A DNA stretch of 64,000 nucleotides from Pholiota molesta (taxonomy: Eukaryota; Basidiomycota; Agaricomycetes; Agaricales; Strophariaceae): positions 1 to 64,000 of the forward strand of contig JACGCK010000090.1 of the NCBI GenBank assembly GCA_014925825.1, written 5' to 3'. This document shows positions 46,138-61,952 of the stretch, piece after piece. The notes under the pieces were generated by a model. It had not been told where the DNA came from. It did no database searches and was given only the letters and a program-made list of their open reading frames with translations. Numbering within the stretch: the first letter of the stretch is position 1; each line of letters opens with the position of its first letter. The position numbers were made by a program, and so were the translations under genes.

Positions 46138-47217
46138 CTAGACTTGGAAAACGACGTTAAAGTAAGATTCAACTTCGCTAGTGTGAGGCGCTGGCGCCAA
46201 TTTACGGAGAGATACATCATAAACGACTATACACATCGTGGATGATGAGTCGTTATCAACAAAGTCAAATAATGTTGCTTCATTACCTTCTTCAATCTTT
46301 TTGATATCGTACTTTAAACTGTCAAATCTCCTGCGCAGGGTGTCGTTCTTTAGGTTCAGCTGGTTTGATTGAAGAAGAGAAGTGAGGTTTAGAGATGGAA
46401 AAGGTCGAAGAGCAACGCTATTTACCATCGAGAACCCAGTGAATAGATCTTTCACGAATATCGAGATTTTGATCGGTTCATCGAAGTTGCCTAAAGTCAC
46501 TGCATTAACAGCAAGGCGAGACTGCATAGTCATGTCATAAGAGATAGGAATGACAAAGTGGAGAAAATGGGAGCATTACAAGTTCGTTTACGACCGTGAT
46601 AAGGCCATGTAGATAATCTTCTGCTGGTAAGGTCAAGCGATCACTCCATTTTTCCTCGACTGAAATGATGTTCAATTTCAACTGCTCCGCTCTTGAGAGC
46701 GGTCAAGTGGAACGTCAACTCACTCCCAAGGATTTCAGCGGTCTGAGCCAATGAGAGAAGTTTCCGGCTCGAAAGATATTCGATTAAAACAGCCGCGAAG
46801 ACGGCAGTTCTGAGTGAATTGGACCACATATCTTTCCAGCGCCAGAATTGGTTCTCGGGTATGATTTCAACGAGAGCGACAGTTTCTTCGCGACAGCTGA
46901 GTAGTACCGGTTTTACGGACTCTATGAGGGCAGGCACTAGAGACAATAGTGCGCATTGAAATGGATCAATTGGTTTGCCGCGATACAGAGGATAGATACA
47001 TTTAGGACTAACTTGCCCCGAAGGAGTCGAGTGGATTTTGTTAAGTATCCCATTGATCGTGCGCGTTTTCTTGTCTAGGGCTTTTACTTGATCTTTTATT
47101 TTCTATAGCGAAGTGGGAACGAGGCCAATGTTAGGCATGGATAGACCGAATTACCTCGCGCAACTCGACATCATGATCCAGCAAGTCGATAATTCTGTCT
47201 AACTCGACGGGATCCAT
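46138..47217 (-). CDS. Translin (single-stranded nucleic acid-binding protein)
   Basis: Exons 47217-47155, 47102-47013, about 46919-46724, 46659-46580, 46521-46426, 46359-46287 and 46226-46138. With these the protein has 228 residues, the length of animal translin. Landmarks are FWRWKDMWSNSLRTAVFAAVLIEYL, the core helix SRLAVNAVTLGNFDEPIKIS, and the C-terminal LNLKNDTLRRRFDSLKYDIKK...VVYDVSLR. Translin forms octamers that bind RNA or single-stranded DNA and, with TRAX, make the C3PO ribonuclease. The second intron (46920-47012, donor GTTAGT) is 93 nt, in phase and stop-free, so it could be retained (259 residues), and its acceptor is uncertain. It is divergently paired with the Sen1 gene. Confidence 0.92.
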
Positions 47218-47495
47218 GTTTCTTGTCGGCTTTTGAATAAAAGAGGGCACTGCTAGAATGCAAAAGCAGATTGAACTAAGATTTGGATGATGGTGGTTGA
47301 GAGTACTGTGTAGTGCATGACCTTGCATGACTCACGTGCATTTGACAAGTCGCGTCCCTTTCATTTGTGCCACAAAGTGATTGCTAGTGCTTTCAGAGTC
47401 TATGACTTCGACCCTGCACTCCCCTTTCATTCGCTGGCCTTTATCTCCCTCATAACCCTTCCTCTGCCGTCGGTCACATTATTCCATCCCATGCT
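47218..47495. promoter_or_regulatory. Bidirectional promoter region, translin / Sen1
   Basis: The translin ATG (minus) and the Sen1 ATG (plus) are 278 bp apart. No strong TATA box is visible; a CACGTG-like ACGTGC and pyrimidine tracts lie near 47330-47480. The shared promoter is inferred from the spacing. Confidence 0.5.
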
Positions 47496-50400
47496 ATGAC
47501 CTATCGATATCCACCTGTATCCAATCTCCCCAAGTTGCTTGAGGCTCTGCGGGAGGTGCCTGCCACCACAGAAGCCGCCAAAGATGACGTGCTGGCCGCC
47601 ATCTATACCTATCTCATGAACACGCACCCAAACCCTCCTGGAAACATTCACTGGTTCTGCGACAAGGCTGACTCAATTACCAAGGAAGCAGCCGCCTTTT
47701 CACTTCGTCTATTCGCGTACGACAGTGACGGAGTCACGAAATGGAAGAACACTCTTCATGACTGCGTTTCGCATTGCGCGCCTTGTGCTCAGGCGTTGGA
47801 GTTAGGGAAGATTGTTTGGAGGACCACGTTAGTACCTTCACTTGTAGTCGGGGCCATCGCCGTGATACTAATCGTTACAAACTCTTCCTTTCAATAATGT
47901 CTAGGTATTTTGGTGCCTTCCAGGATGAAGTGCTCGCGCAATTTTTTACTCAATTTGAAGCTTGGGAACTGCAGAAAACTATACAGGACATCGTTATGGC
48001 AGAGACAGCCTCGAATTCATCTTCTAATGAGCCGACCGCGTCTTTACCCAGTGGTACCCTTTATCGATTGGTGTCCAATTGGAACGTTTTCTGCGATTCA
48101 CGAGTGACTTCTTATCTTCAATCCCACGTACCGCCAAGCCCAGTTCCTGGTTGGCCAGAAAACCCTCTGCCTCCTGGCTTGTTAGTGTTATTAATCGCGG
48201 ATGACGCAAAGCTACGAATCTGGGCGAAGGATTATGCTTCTCGAAGTAAACTTATACCCAAGGATTTACTTTCGAAGTCTTATATCGAAGCTTTGGAGCT
48301 TGTTGTTTCTGCGCTGGATATTTCTTCGCGCCCTTTTTCAGAAGAAGACCCGATCCTCGATCAAGCAATGCCTCCTCCACTGAAGCATATACAACTAGCG
48401 GAGACATCGGACCTGTGGTCTGGAATTTATACCATTATGCGACTTCTTCCTCCTGAATGGTTAAACTCAAACCTAGGGAATCCATTGAAATTAAGACGTG
48501 TAACCTTGAGTCACCTACAAGATCCAGCTCCACGTCAGTTAATTTTCCTTTCTGTTCTGTAGCTTTTATGATACTGAAGTAGACCTTCGCTAGATTTTCT
48601 GGAAGTTTTCAGATGCTTTATCTTATTGATGAAGCGCCTTGGCAAGAACCTCTGGGTCGGAGAAGGCCCAGAATATCCTCAAACGACATTCGATGCGATC
48701 AAGAACAACCCTCATTATATCAATCTTCTACACACTATCCAACCTTCTGAATCTGGAGCAAACCTTTTCTTTTGGTTCCCAGAATATCTCTCAACTCTCC
48801 GCGACAGCAAATATTACCCGAACACCTTCGCCAAAGTTATCGATTTCTTAAGTGCAGAAACCCAGCATGGTGTGGACCAGAATAAGTCGACCATCGTCAA
48901 AGTTATGATAACTGTGAGTTCTAACGCTGGTCATGATTGACGATTGTACGATACAACTGATCGGTACAGATGCTCAATACTGAATTTACGCGACTTCGAG
49001 ACGACAAGAACGTAGCGCTTCGCACTGCCCTCGATGATGTCCTTGATACTCACGCCGACACTATTATGTCTGTCGCTTATGCCAATCAAAACGATGACGA
49101 CGACTGGAAGAAAGCACAAGTAAGAGCACGCGCGGTAGTTGAATGGGCCCTGGAGGCAAACATCAACTGCATTAAGGCAACTTTAGATACCCTATGCGAG
49201 GTGCTCGTCCGACATAAACAAAACATTAAAGTACCCCTCCCGAAATTCATAGTACGAGACAAAATGTGGAAGTCATTATATTCTACATTGCAGTCTTCAT
49301 CAACTTCGCAAGCCCAAGATAGCAAACCTCTGGCGAAAGTCATTCGCATCGTTTCACAGATATCTCATATCGCGGAAATTCGAACGCAAATATTCTCTAC
49401 CGGATGGGATTCCAAGGAAGGCGACGAGATATTGAAAAATCTTAACGACAGCTTGTTGATGATTCAACTTGGCTTATCCTCTTCGATTTCTGCCTTTTCA
49501 GATTACGGTGCTCCTAGCAAGGTGCTAGAGATGCTTCAATGCGAGGAAGTCGGAAGATCGATGACTTTGCTTCTTCTATCTCCTGTCCAGGAATTGCAGA
49601 AAGCTGCGAAGGCTTTTATTGGACTCGCGTTCGATGTGGATGGAGGTCGCGTGGAGTGCTTTCGGTGCCTTTTGAAAACCTAGCGTCGGAGACCTTCATG
49701 GGCATCTTTCAATTCCTGAAGACCTTCAGCCGGTACGCGGACACCATACCAGAGGCATGTAGTTTATCTGCAATGCTGGTTCTTTGCTTTGCCGACATCT
49801 TGGATGTGTGTGTGGCCCAGATGGTTTACTACACAACTCTTACTTCCTCAAAGTGGATTCTGATGATGGCCCTGCGTCTCGAATACTGCAGTTCTGGAAG
49901 CTCCTTACGCACGCATTATCCCTAATCTACAAACGTACACCAATGTGGGCCATTCATATCGACATTCCGGGTATGGTGGGATGGATGCGAGACGCCTTAA
50001 TCTTAGCCCGAGACGTGCTCAAGCAATGGAGAGTCCTGGAATGTGCCGCTAATGCTTATTCGAAGGCACCTACCAAACCCACCAAGCACGGCGAATTATC
50101 TGTCGTAGGCAAACAAATGATCGGCTCCCTCCAAGAATTCTTGCCTCAACTCGTCAAATGGCTCCGCCTTACCGAGGAAGAGCTTCTACATCAATCGTTC
50201 GCCCTATTATTCAGTGTTTTCGACCTAATGAAGGAGACCCACATTCCACCAGCCCAAGCAGCGATAGACAAGTTGTCAAAATATGTCGAATCTGTCAAGA
50301 AGGTCGGTGCGGCTGGTAGCATCGAACAAAGAACACGCCTTGATCCAGGTCGACTTCTGGAGCTATCACGGGTTCTCGACAATCTGCAAGAAAAGATCGA

Positions 50401-53400
50401 CGAAGATGAAGTTGAGATCGTTTCTCATACGCTGCCGCCGACCAAGAAACCCACTATAGAAGCTCCTAAGAAAAAGGAACATCGGGCATATATTCAAGGG
50501 AAGACTACTCAGCAAGTCAAAGCACAACCTCGTTTGAATTTCTCCGCACCGTCGGCTTCATCTCGTAAAGTTCTGCCAAGTTCACGGAGAAAGACCAGCA
50601 AATCTTGGATGCTGCAATACCTCGCCCTTCTTTCCGAAAACCACAACCAGTGGCCTCTGGTTCTGCGAAGGCGGTTATCGCAACTCGTGACAAGTCAGCG
50701 CCAAAGGACGAATCTCTGACTCGCTCTGCGGCAGCATCTGAAGAGTCGGAATCAGACGAGTCAGAATCAGACGAAGACGATCCGAATGCTCCAACTTTGG
50801 ATGATCTGGCGAAGATCCCATCTCCAAAGAGACCGAAACAACGCAAGCTATTGCTACCCGTGCCCAAACAACCAGCAGAGCGGCGACAAATCAAAGTCTT
50901 GGAAATACCAGCCAACGTTCGTATTCAAAACGAAAGAATCGAACGGAACAAGCAACGCAATGCTGCTCTGCGGATGAAGCCCGACATCTCTGGTCTACAT
51001 AAAGTTCTTCTGTCGTGGGACTACAATCATAACGGCCCAGCTCCCCCAGGACCGCCACTGATGCCCAGTCAAGTACCTCCTCGCTTCGCAGACTACGACA
51101 ATTATTTCCATATCTTTCAGCCGCTTCTATTGATGGAGTGCTGGGCCCAGATCTTACAAACCAAAGATGAAAGACGGGATTCATATCAATGCAAGGTAGA
51201 ATCACGACAATACGTCGACAGTTGGCTTGATCTTGATCTGGTCATCTCTGAGACGGTGAAGAAAGGGTGGTATCTGGCAGAAACGGATGTTGTCTTGATA
51301 CAGCATGCCAGTCTCGACAAATGCATCATGGCCAAAGTCAAACAATATCGGGCCTTGATGTCGGGTATACAGCTGACCGTCCGCTGTTTCATACAAGGCG
51401 GAGACCCAGGGCTCCAAATTGGAACACTTTGGCAGCTCAGTAAACTATTCAGGTATTTGTTCAGACTCAATTTGTTGATAGCATGTTTATTGTTTTTGCA
51501 GCTTGAGCACGCTTCATAGGGAATACGCGGCGCTTATGTCGTTGCAATACAACGACATTTGTCGGTTTATCATGCAGCCAAGTCTCCAAAAAACCTCGGA
51601 AGTGGACCCGAGGGATCTACAGGAAACTATGCAAACATACAGAGTCAATGAACCGCAAGCGACGGCGATTCTAAAAGCCATGAAAACGAATGGATTCGCT
51701 CTAATTCAAGGGTATGTATGTTAACATCATCCATTATTTCGACCACTCATTCAAATATTTAGACCACCTGGTACTGGAAAAACATCAACCATATGCGGAC
51801 TTATAGCACGCTTCCTGGCGAAACGACCACGTCCTACCGTCAAAATTATACCAGGACAAGCCAATGGATACGGAAATACTTCACGGAAGGCTCAAGCAGT
51901 CGAAGGCACCGGTCCAACAGCTCGTGTTTTGGTTTGTGCACCAAGTAATGCCGCAATCGACGAACTAGCGCAAAGAATAAGAGATGGCCATGTTGGCTCA
52001 GAAAACAAGTCCAATACCGTCAACATCGTCCGAATCGGTCCAGAACAGACCCTCAGTCCTAGTGTTCGAGATATATCTCTCGACTATCTTGTCGATCAAA
52101 AGCTCGATAGCACACCGAAACCACTCAACGACATTTCCAATGAAATCAAGTCCATTCGCGAAGAAATTGAGATGGTAAAGAATGATTGGAAGGCCAAACG
52201 CGAGGAAATGGATACATGCGCCAGCAACAGCGCGCGATTCATGACTTTGGAGAACGAAGTGAAGACACTTAATGCAAGAAAGCAGACTCTTATCAACAAG
52301 CTCGACTCCAAAAAAGATCAGCAAAAATCAGATTCTCGAACCCTCGATACCCTACGACGAAACACTCGAAACCAAATACTTTTTCAAGCCGATATCATTT
52401 GCTCCACGCTAGCCGGTGCTGGTCATGAAAGCTTGGAAAGTCTTGAATTCGATATGATCATTATCGATGAGGCTGCACAAGCTATCGAGCTCAGTTCTCT
52501 GATTCCATTGAAATATGGTTGTTCACATTGCATAATGGTCGGAGATCCTCAACAACTTCCTCCCACAGTTATCTCCCCAGAGGTCAGTAAATCCTTCCAT
52601 GGATAGATCATATAATTCATTTGCATTAGGCCACACGATATGGATATAATCAATCGTTATTTGTTCGGCTTCAACATAGCAACCGAGAGGCGGTTCATCT
52701 TCTAAGGTATGCTTGTCCATTCTGAGCAATTCGCATCCACAACAAATGCTAATGCTATATACATCACTAGCATTCAATATCGTATGCACCCCGATATCAG
52801 CCGCCTTCCAAGCAAAGTTTTCTATGATGGTCGGCTTCTTGATGGCCAGGCATGGCCGCGAAAACTCGGCAATTGTGGCATACCCATGATAAGTTCGGCA
52901 CATACAAGTTCCTCAATGTTTCTTGGGGCCTTGAAGAATCAGTTGGACGCTCTCTTTCAAACCCGGCAGAATGCAAGATCGCTGCTGATCTTTTCAATCG
53001 TCTACGAGGAGATTTTGGCAGCATTAATTTTGATTTCCGTATCGGAATTGTTTCGATGTATAAGGCACAGATAAACGCCCTTCGAAACCTTTTTGTACAG
53101 CGGTTCGGGAGCGACATTGTTAGGAAGGTCTCCTTCAATACCGTCGATGGCTTCCAGGGACAAGAAAAAGATATTATTATTCTCTCCTGCGTAAGAGCAG
53201 GTCCTGGTTTGCAAAGGATTGGTTTCACAGCAGGTTTTGAAGTATATTTTTGATATCTTGCAAATTTGCTGATGAGGTATTTCCAGATATTCGGCGAATG
53301 AATGTTGCATTAACTCGAGCGAAGTCTTCACTGTTCATTCTTGGGAATGCTGCAACACTAGAGCGTAGCGATGACACATGGCGTGCAATAGTCCAGGACG

Positions 53401-53887
53401 CACGCTCCAGAGAGTCCCTGATCGCTGTATGTGAATTTTCATCAGAATAATTGCTTCCTAGTCATCAACCACTTGACTGTAGATCGACCCTGCTTACTTC
53501 GCTCAAGCTGGCCCCCGCCCACCTGTTTCGACGACAGAACCTATGAGAAAGAAGAGGAAGACCGAACCTACGGAAGTCACGCCTATAGTACCGGGCCTAT
53601 TAACTCCCAAGGAATTCAAAACTGCTGTGCAGAATGCAGCAAACGCTTCGCCTTCAGCGCCACGGGGCACCAAAAGGCTGGCTGATAATGTCAACGACGA
53701 TCTGCCATTAAATAGCATCAAGAACTCAGAAGTCATCCCAACTCCGAAGACAGACCAGCCTTCAGCCATTGCTCCAGTACAAAGTGCAGGACCAGTCAAT
53801 CCTCCGCCCAGAAAGCCAGATCAACCTCCTCGAAAACGACAGAAACAACAAACGATGTTTATACCGTCCAAAAAGCGGCCTATGTAA
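47496..53887 (+). CDS. SEN1: Sen1/senataxin-type RNA-DNA helicase, frame interrupted at four points
   Basis: Exons 47496-47827, 47905-48533, 48594-48913, 48970-51452, 51502-51711, 51763-52582, 52630-52706, 52771-53233, 53287-53426 and 53483-53887. The long Sen1 N-terminal helical domain (about 1-700) is followed by an acidic Ser/Glu/Asp stretch, the 1B/stalk region, and helicase motifs GPPGTGKT (51763-51786), DEAAQ (52466-52480), GDPQQLPP, QYRMHP, DGFQGQEKD and NVALTRAK. A basic Lys/Arg tail ends the protein. Sen1 unwinds R-loops and terminates RNA polymerase II transcription. The frame needs one extra base at about 49672 (CTTTTG), 49812 (GGCCCAG), 50565 (GTAAAG) and 52843 (GGCCAGG). With exactly four added bases the coding length is a multiple of three (about 1960 residues). 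Single-base losses in short homopolymers point to consensus error rather than decay. Confidence 0.92.
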
Positions 53888-54021
53888 TTATATTATCAGT
53901 CTTCACTGAGTAGAAATCTCAAGCTATCCGTCTTGCATACGCTATCTATCTTCTTGCATACGCTATCCTCTCGCATACTAATGTTGTGGTGTATTTCTAG
54001 TTTACATGAGTTATTTTCAAA

Positions 54022-58421
<4,400 letters not shown>

Positions 58422-58781
58422 GTAGAAAGACACGATTTATTGGGTATCGTGTAGCAGTGAAGAACGGAGGAACTTGGAAAAAGGGAAGAGAACGATAGAC
58501 TTCTGGCAGTAAATTTCGATTACTAAATTAGATTGCAGTATAGTCTCACGTGATGACATCACGAATATGCAATTCGGATTCCAAGTTGAAGTTCATCTTG
58601 ATTTTTTGACATTGACCACCAGCAATGCCATTTTTTGTTCTACTTTAACATTAACAACCGCCGCCTTGGGGCGTATCAATTACAGCATTGATATACAAAA
58701 ATGTCGCGAAAATGACAAAACCAAATCACCTCTACAATCATGGAGAACGCCGATAAATCATGTATAGATGTCGAGTCTGCT
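58422..58781. other. Short intergenic region
   Basis: 360 bp between the DHX37 start codon and the 3' end of the next minus-strand gene, so it holds the DHX37 promoter and the other gene's terminator. There is no gene here. Confidence 0.5.
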
Positions 58782-61700
58782 TCAATCTTCTCTACGTTTC
58801 CGTCTTGAACCCTGGTTTTGGGGTCTCGAACCAGAGTTGTGTTGATTGTGCTCCCCCCGCATGGCAGATGCTCTTGAAGCTTCGAAACTCGGACCAGGCG
58901 TTTGACCTCTCGTACGGGTTGAGCGACCCCTCAAATCCGTGTCTGAATGTCTGTGATACTCTGGGTCTGAATCTGGATGATATGGAGTATGTGCCCGACC
59001 CTTGCCCTTGGAGGACTTTGGACGATCTTCGAGTCTTGACCGATCGACGTGTTCATCTTGCCTAGAAACAGCGTTCGAGAAGTGCCTATCAGAAGGACTC
59101 GATTGTCTAGCTTCGGCGTCGTAGGTGCGGTCATCCTCCTCGTCCTGGAGGTGAAAAGAAACGCGTCTTCCTTTGGAACGACTTCGGCGCACTAAAGATT
59201 TTCGACGGGAAGTGCTGGATTTTTGCGGAGATGATTCGTCCGGCGAATCAGGTGGCATAGTTGCATGAGATAAATTAGGATCATAAGAATAAGAGTATGG
59301 ATGAGGATGAGTGGGTGTCCGGAACGGAGTGTTAGCAGGAGGTCGACTATTTGTGCGGCGGTGCGAAGGTGTCCGAGGCACTCGCCCGTCGTGGTATTGA
59401 TGTGGAGGAATCCATGGTGCACCAACTAAAGCGCTTAGTTGCTGCATAGCTTGAGTTATAATGAGTTGCGCTCGTGGATCTGGAATAGACGCGTAACCAT
59501 GGGGAGGTGGATGGTGTGCGGCTGGGTAGGGTGGATGGGGAGCAGGATAGGAATACGAGGACGGTGGATTAGCATTTGCAGGAGGACGTGACCGACGATG
59601 GTGCGCTTGAATGCTGACGTCCGATTCATCCGACTCCGAACCCGATTCCCATTCTGGTGTTCGGTGTCGCCCTCGAGATGATGACCTCCTCTTCGCTGGA
59701 GAATGTTGGAATCTCACTTCGTCTTAAAATATTAAATTCGTTAGTATTTTTATATTAATGAGAGGACCTGAGGCTCACCTTCAGAAAAACGAGAAGTTGA
59801 CATTCGGCGATTCGAGATGTCGGAAGGAGGACGTTTCCTATACTAAATACGACTTCTCTCCTATTTGATTCGGGAGACTCCATTGAAACATCGGATGGCG
59901 TTCGTTTTCGCTTTCGGTAGGTAGGCGGAGACGGGAATGTTGGAGACAGGAACTGTTGATTTTCAGATATGTCGCGTGAAGTGGCTACTTCAGGGGTACA
60001 TCGTGTGTCAAGGAAAGATTCTTCGTCGTCTTGCTGCTTCGATAGATGTGATCGTAAGGACTTAGATGGAGATGAAGAAGGTATATTAATGGAATCATCA
60101 TCCTCATAAGCTGGTGAAGGCTCTATGGGAGTAGGTTGAAGAGGTTTGCGCTTGGTCGGAGATAGTTGAGCCTTCGTCTCAGCAATGGTTTGTTAGGCTT
60201 CGTTTCTTCCATAGCCTGCTTGCCTTACCCTTGCCCTTTGATATGTTGAGCGAACCGACCGGTGAATGTTCGGTCTGAATTCTGCCAGACCGTGACCTGG
60301 TGGGTTTCTGTGGGCTAGAAGACTTTCGCGGGGTCAAGAGTACGAAAGGCTTCAGGTTGGGAGTCTGGCCATTGAGTTTTGAAGGCGATGACTTTGACAA
60401 CTCGGATCTCTTTGGAGTCCCTTTGACAGGACTAGAGCTATCTCTGATTTTTGACAAATCTATGCGGCGGACTGACGTTTCTTGAACACGCTTTAAGGAA
60501 TCGCAGTGGTTTTTGACTGGAGAACATGGTTTCGTTCATCCTTTGCTTGCCGCTTTGGATTCTTTTTTGATGGAGACTGCACTGGCGACGAGCCCGAAGC
60601 AGATGAACTTGGAGAAGGAGTAGGTTCTGTCGATAAGTCGATGAAGTTTTTGTTCGTTGGTGTAGCAGAAGGGCAGATGAAGAGTTGGATTGCGGGGGGG
60701 TATATAACTGGTGTGGGGTTTGGGGGTACGCTCGAATTTTTGGGCAATGTGCCACGAATAATTTTATCATTCTTATGCGACTGAGATGGCTTTGGAGCTG
60801 GAGATACATCGATTATCTCGATATCAGAGTCATTGTCGTCGTCGTTTTCAGGCTCTTGTTTTGTTACAGGATGTACAGCGTTCGCGGCGTTGATATCCCA
60901 GTTATCCAGTTCTCGTCGGATGCTGCGTTGAGAGGAACAACATAATCAGAGTAGTTCCCGTATGTTGCAGAGGTTTCTTCCTTTTCTTCTTCTTCCTCCC
61001 CCGCATCTTCTTCTACCTCGTCCTCTTCCTGTCGCTCATCTTCGTTATTCCCTGCGAAAGTTCCAGGATCATCTGAATATCTGGAGTCTCATATCCAGGT
61101 TCTTCGTCAGTTTCTACAGCTTTGCGACTGTAGTCTTCGTCGTCCTCTCCATCTGCAGAGCCATATAATTCTCTGCGCTTCTGTTCAGCTTCCATAAATT
61201 CTCGCAAGTCATCAGCATCCGCTGGACCCAGAGGTGTAACTAGTGGCATGATCTTGGCTCCCACATCCAATCCGCAAGGAGCACCGGCCTCGGAAATGTC
61301 GTCCTGAAAGGCGTCCAGCTCATCCACACCATATTCGTCCTCGTCCAATTCTTCATGTGTATCGCTTCCCTCGTCCGAAGTATAGTCCACCACAGGAGCA
61401 GCCAAAGAACCGAAATTGAATTTGTTGGAGTTTCGCAGGACACCGACATCTTTCGTTATCTCGCCTGTAAGGACATCTACCAGGTCATCTTCATCCAGAG
61501 GTCTCGTGTACCGAGCAAGGCTATCCCAAAAATCAAGCAGCCGCATGGTTGAGGCCTTCCGTTGTTCTAGAACGTCAATCGGATCCTGGGACGCGGAAGA
61601 CGACGATGGTGTCATTGGACGCGGTGTAGCGGTCGTTCGCTGTCTTTTTAGTGGTGGCGCGCTTTCCGTGCGGTGAGCGTGTCCACCATAGCTTAGAGGC

Positions 61701-61813
61701 GGAGGAGACGCAGAGGGAGTGATGAGAGGAGGTTTCGCGGGTGCTTTGGGTGGCGGGGGTTCCATAGCGTCTGACAGTGTGAGCAGAGCGCGCAACGAGG
61801 TTCGCGTTCGCAT
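58782..61813 (-). CDS. Large disordered nuclear-type protein, frame interrupted at six points
   Basis: A long exon (61813 or 61765 down to 59779), one 56-nt intron (59723-59778) and a last exon (59722-58782) give about 980-990 residues. The protein is mostly low complexity: an N-terminal Pro-rich part, a short ordered segment (RLLDFWDSLARYTRPLDEDDLVDVLTG), acidic runs (DEDEYGVDELDAF, EEDEVEED), Ser/Pro/Lys blocks (SPTKRKPLQPTPIEPSPA), then a Ser/Arg/His-rich tail ending RRKRRED. I know no family function; nuclear localisation is likely from the basic clusters. Frame changes of one base each are needed at about 61062, 60911, 60512, 60222, 60190 and 59840. Six added bases restore a multiple of three. 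The start codon could be 61765 (MEPPPPKAPAKP). Confidence 0.75.
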
Positions 61814-61952
61814 TCATGGCGATCAAGACACGCAGGCACGTGACTACACACCTTTGGTAAGCTTTCGACCTTTTCAAGTAAAGTGCCTCTCATTAAACCA
61901 ACAGTCTTTTATTTTTCCTCCTTCCTTATTGGCAACCTAGACGGTAGCTGGG
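61814..61952. promoter_or_regulatory. Bidirectional promoter region, disordered protein / SNF2 ATPase
   Basis: Start codons of the two divergent genes are only 139 bp apart (187 bp if the downstream ATG at 61765 is used). No TATA box is obvious. An ACGTGAC (CRE-like half-site) is at about 61839. Confidence 0.5.

Noticed and set aside
58760..59065. Plus-strand frame opposite the disordered-protein gene
   Set aside because: It is a shadow of the minus-strand coding frame, with no domain of its own.
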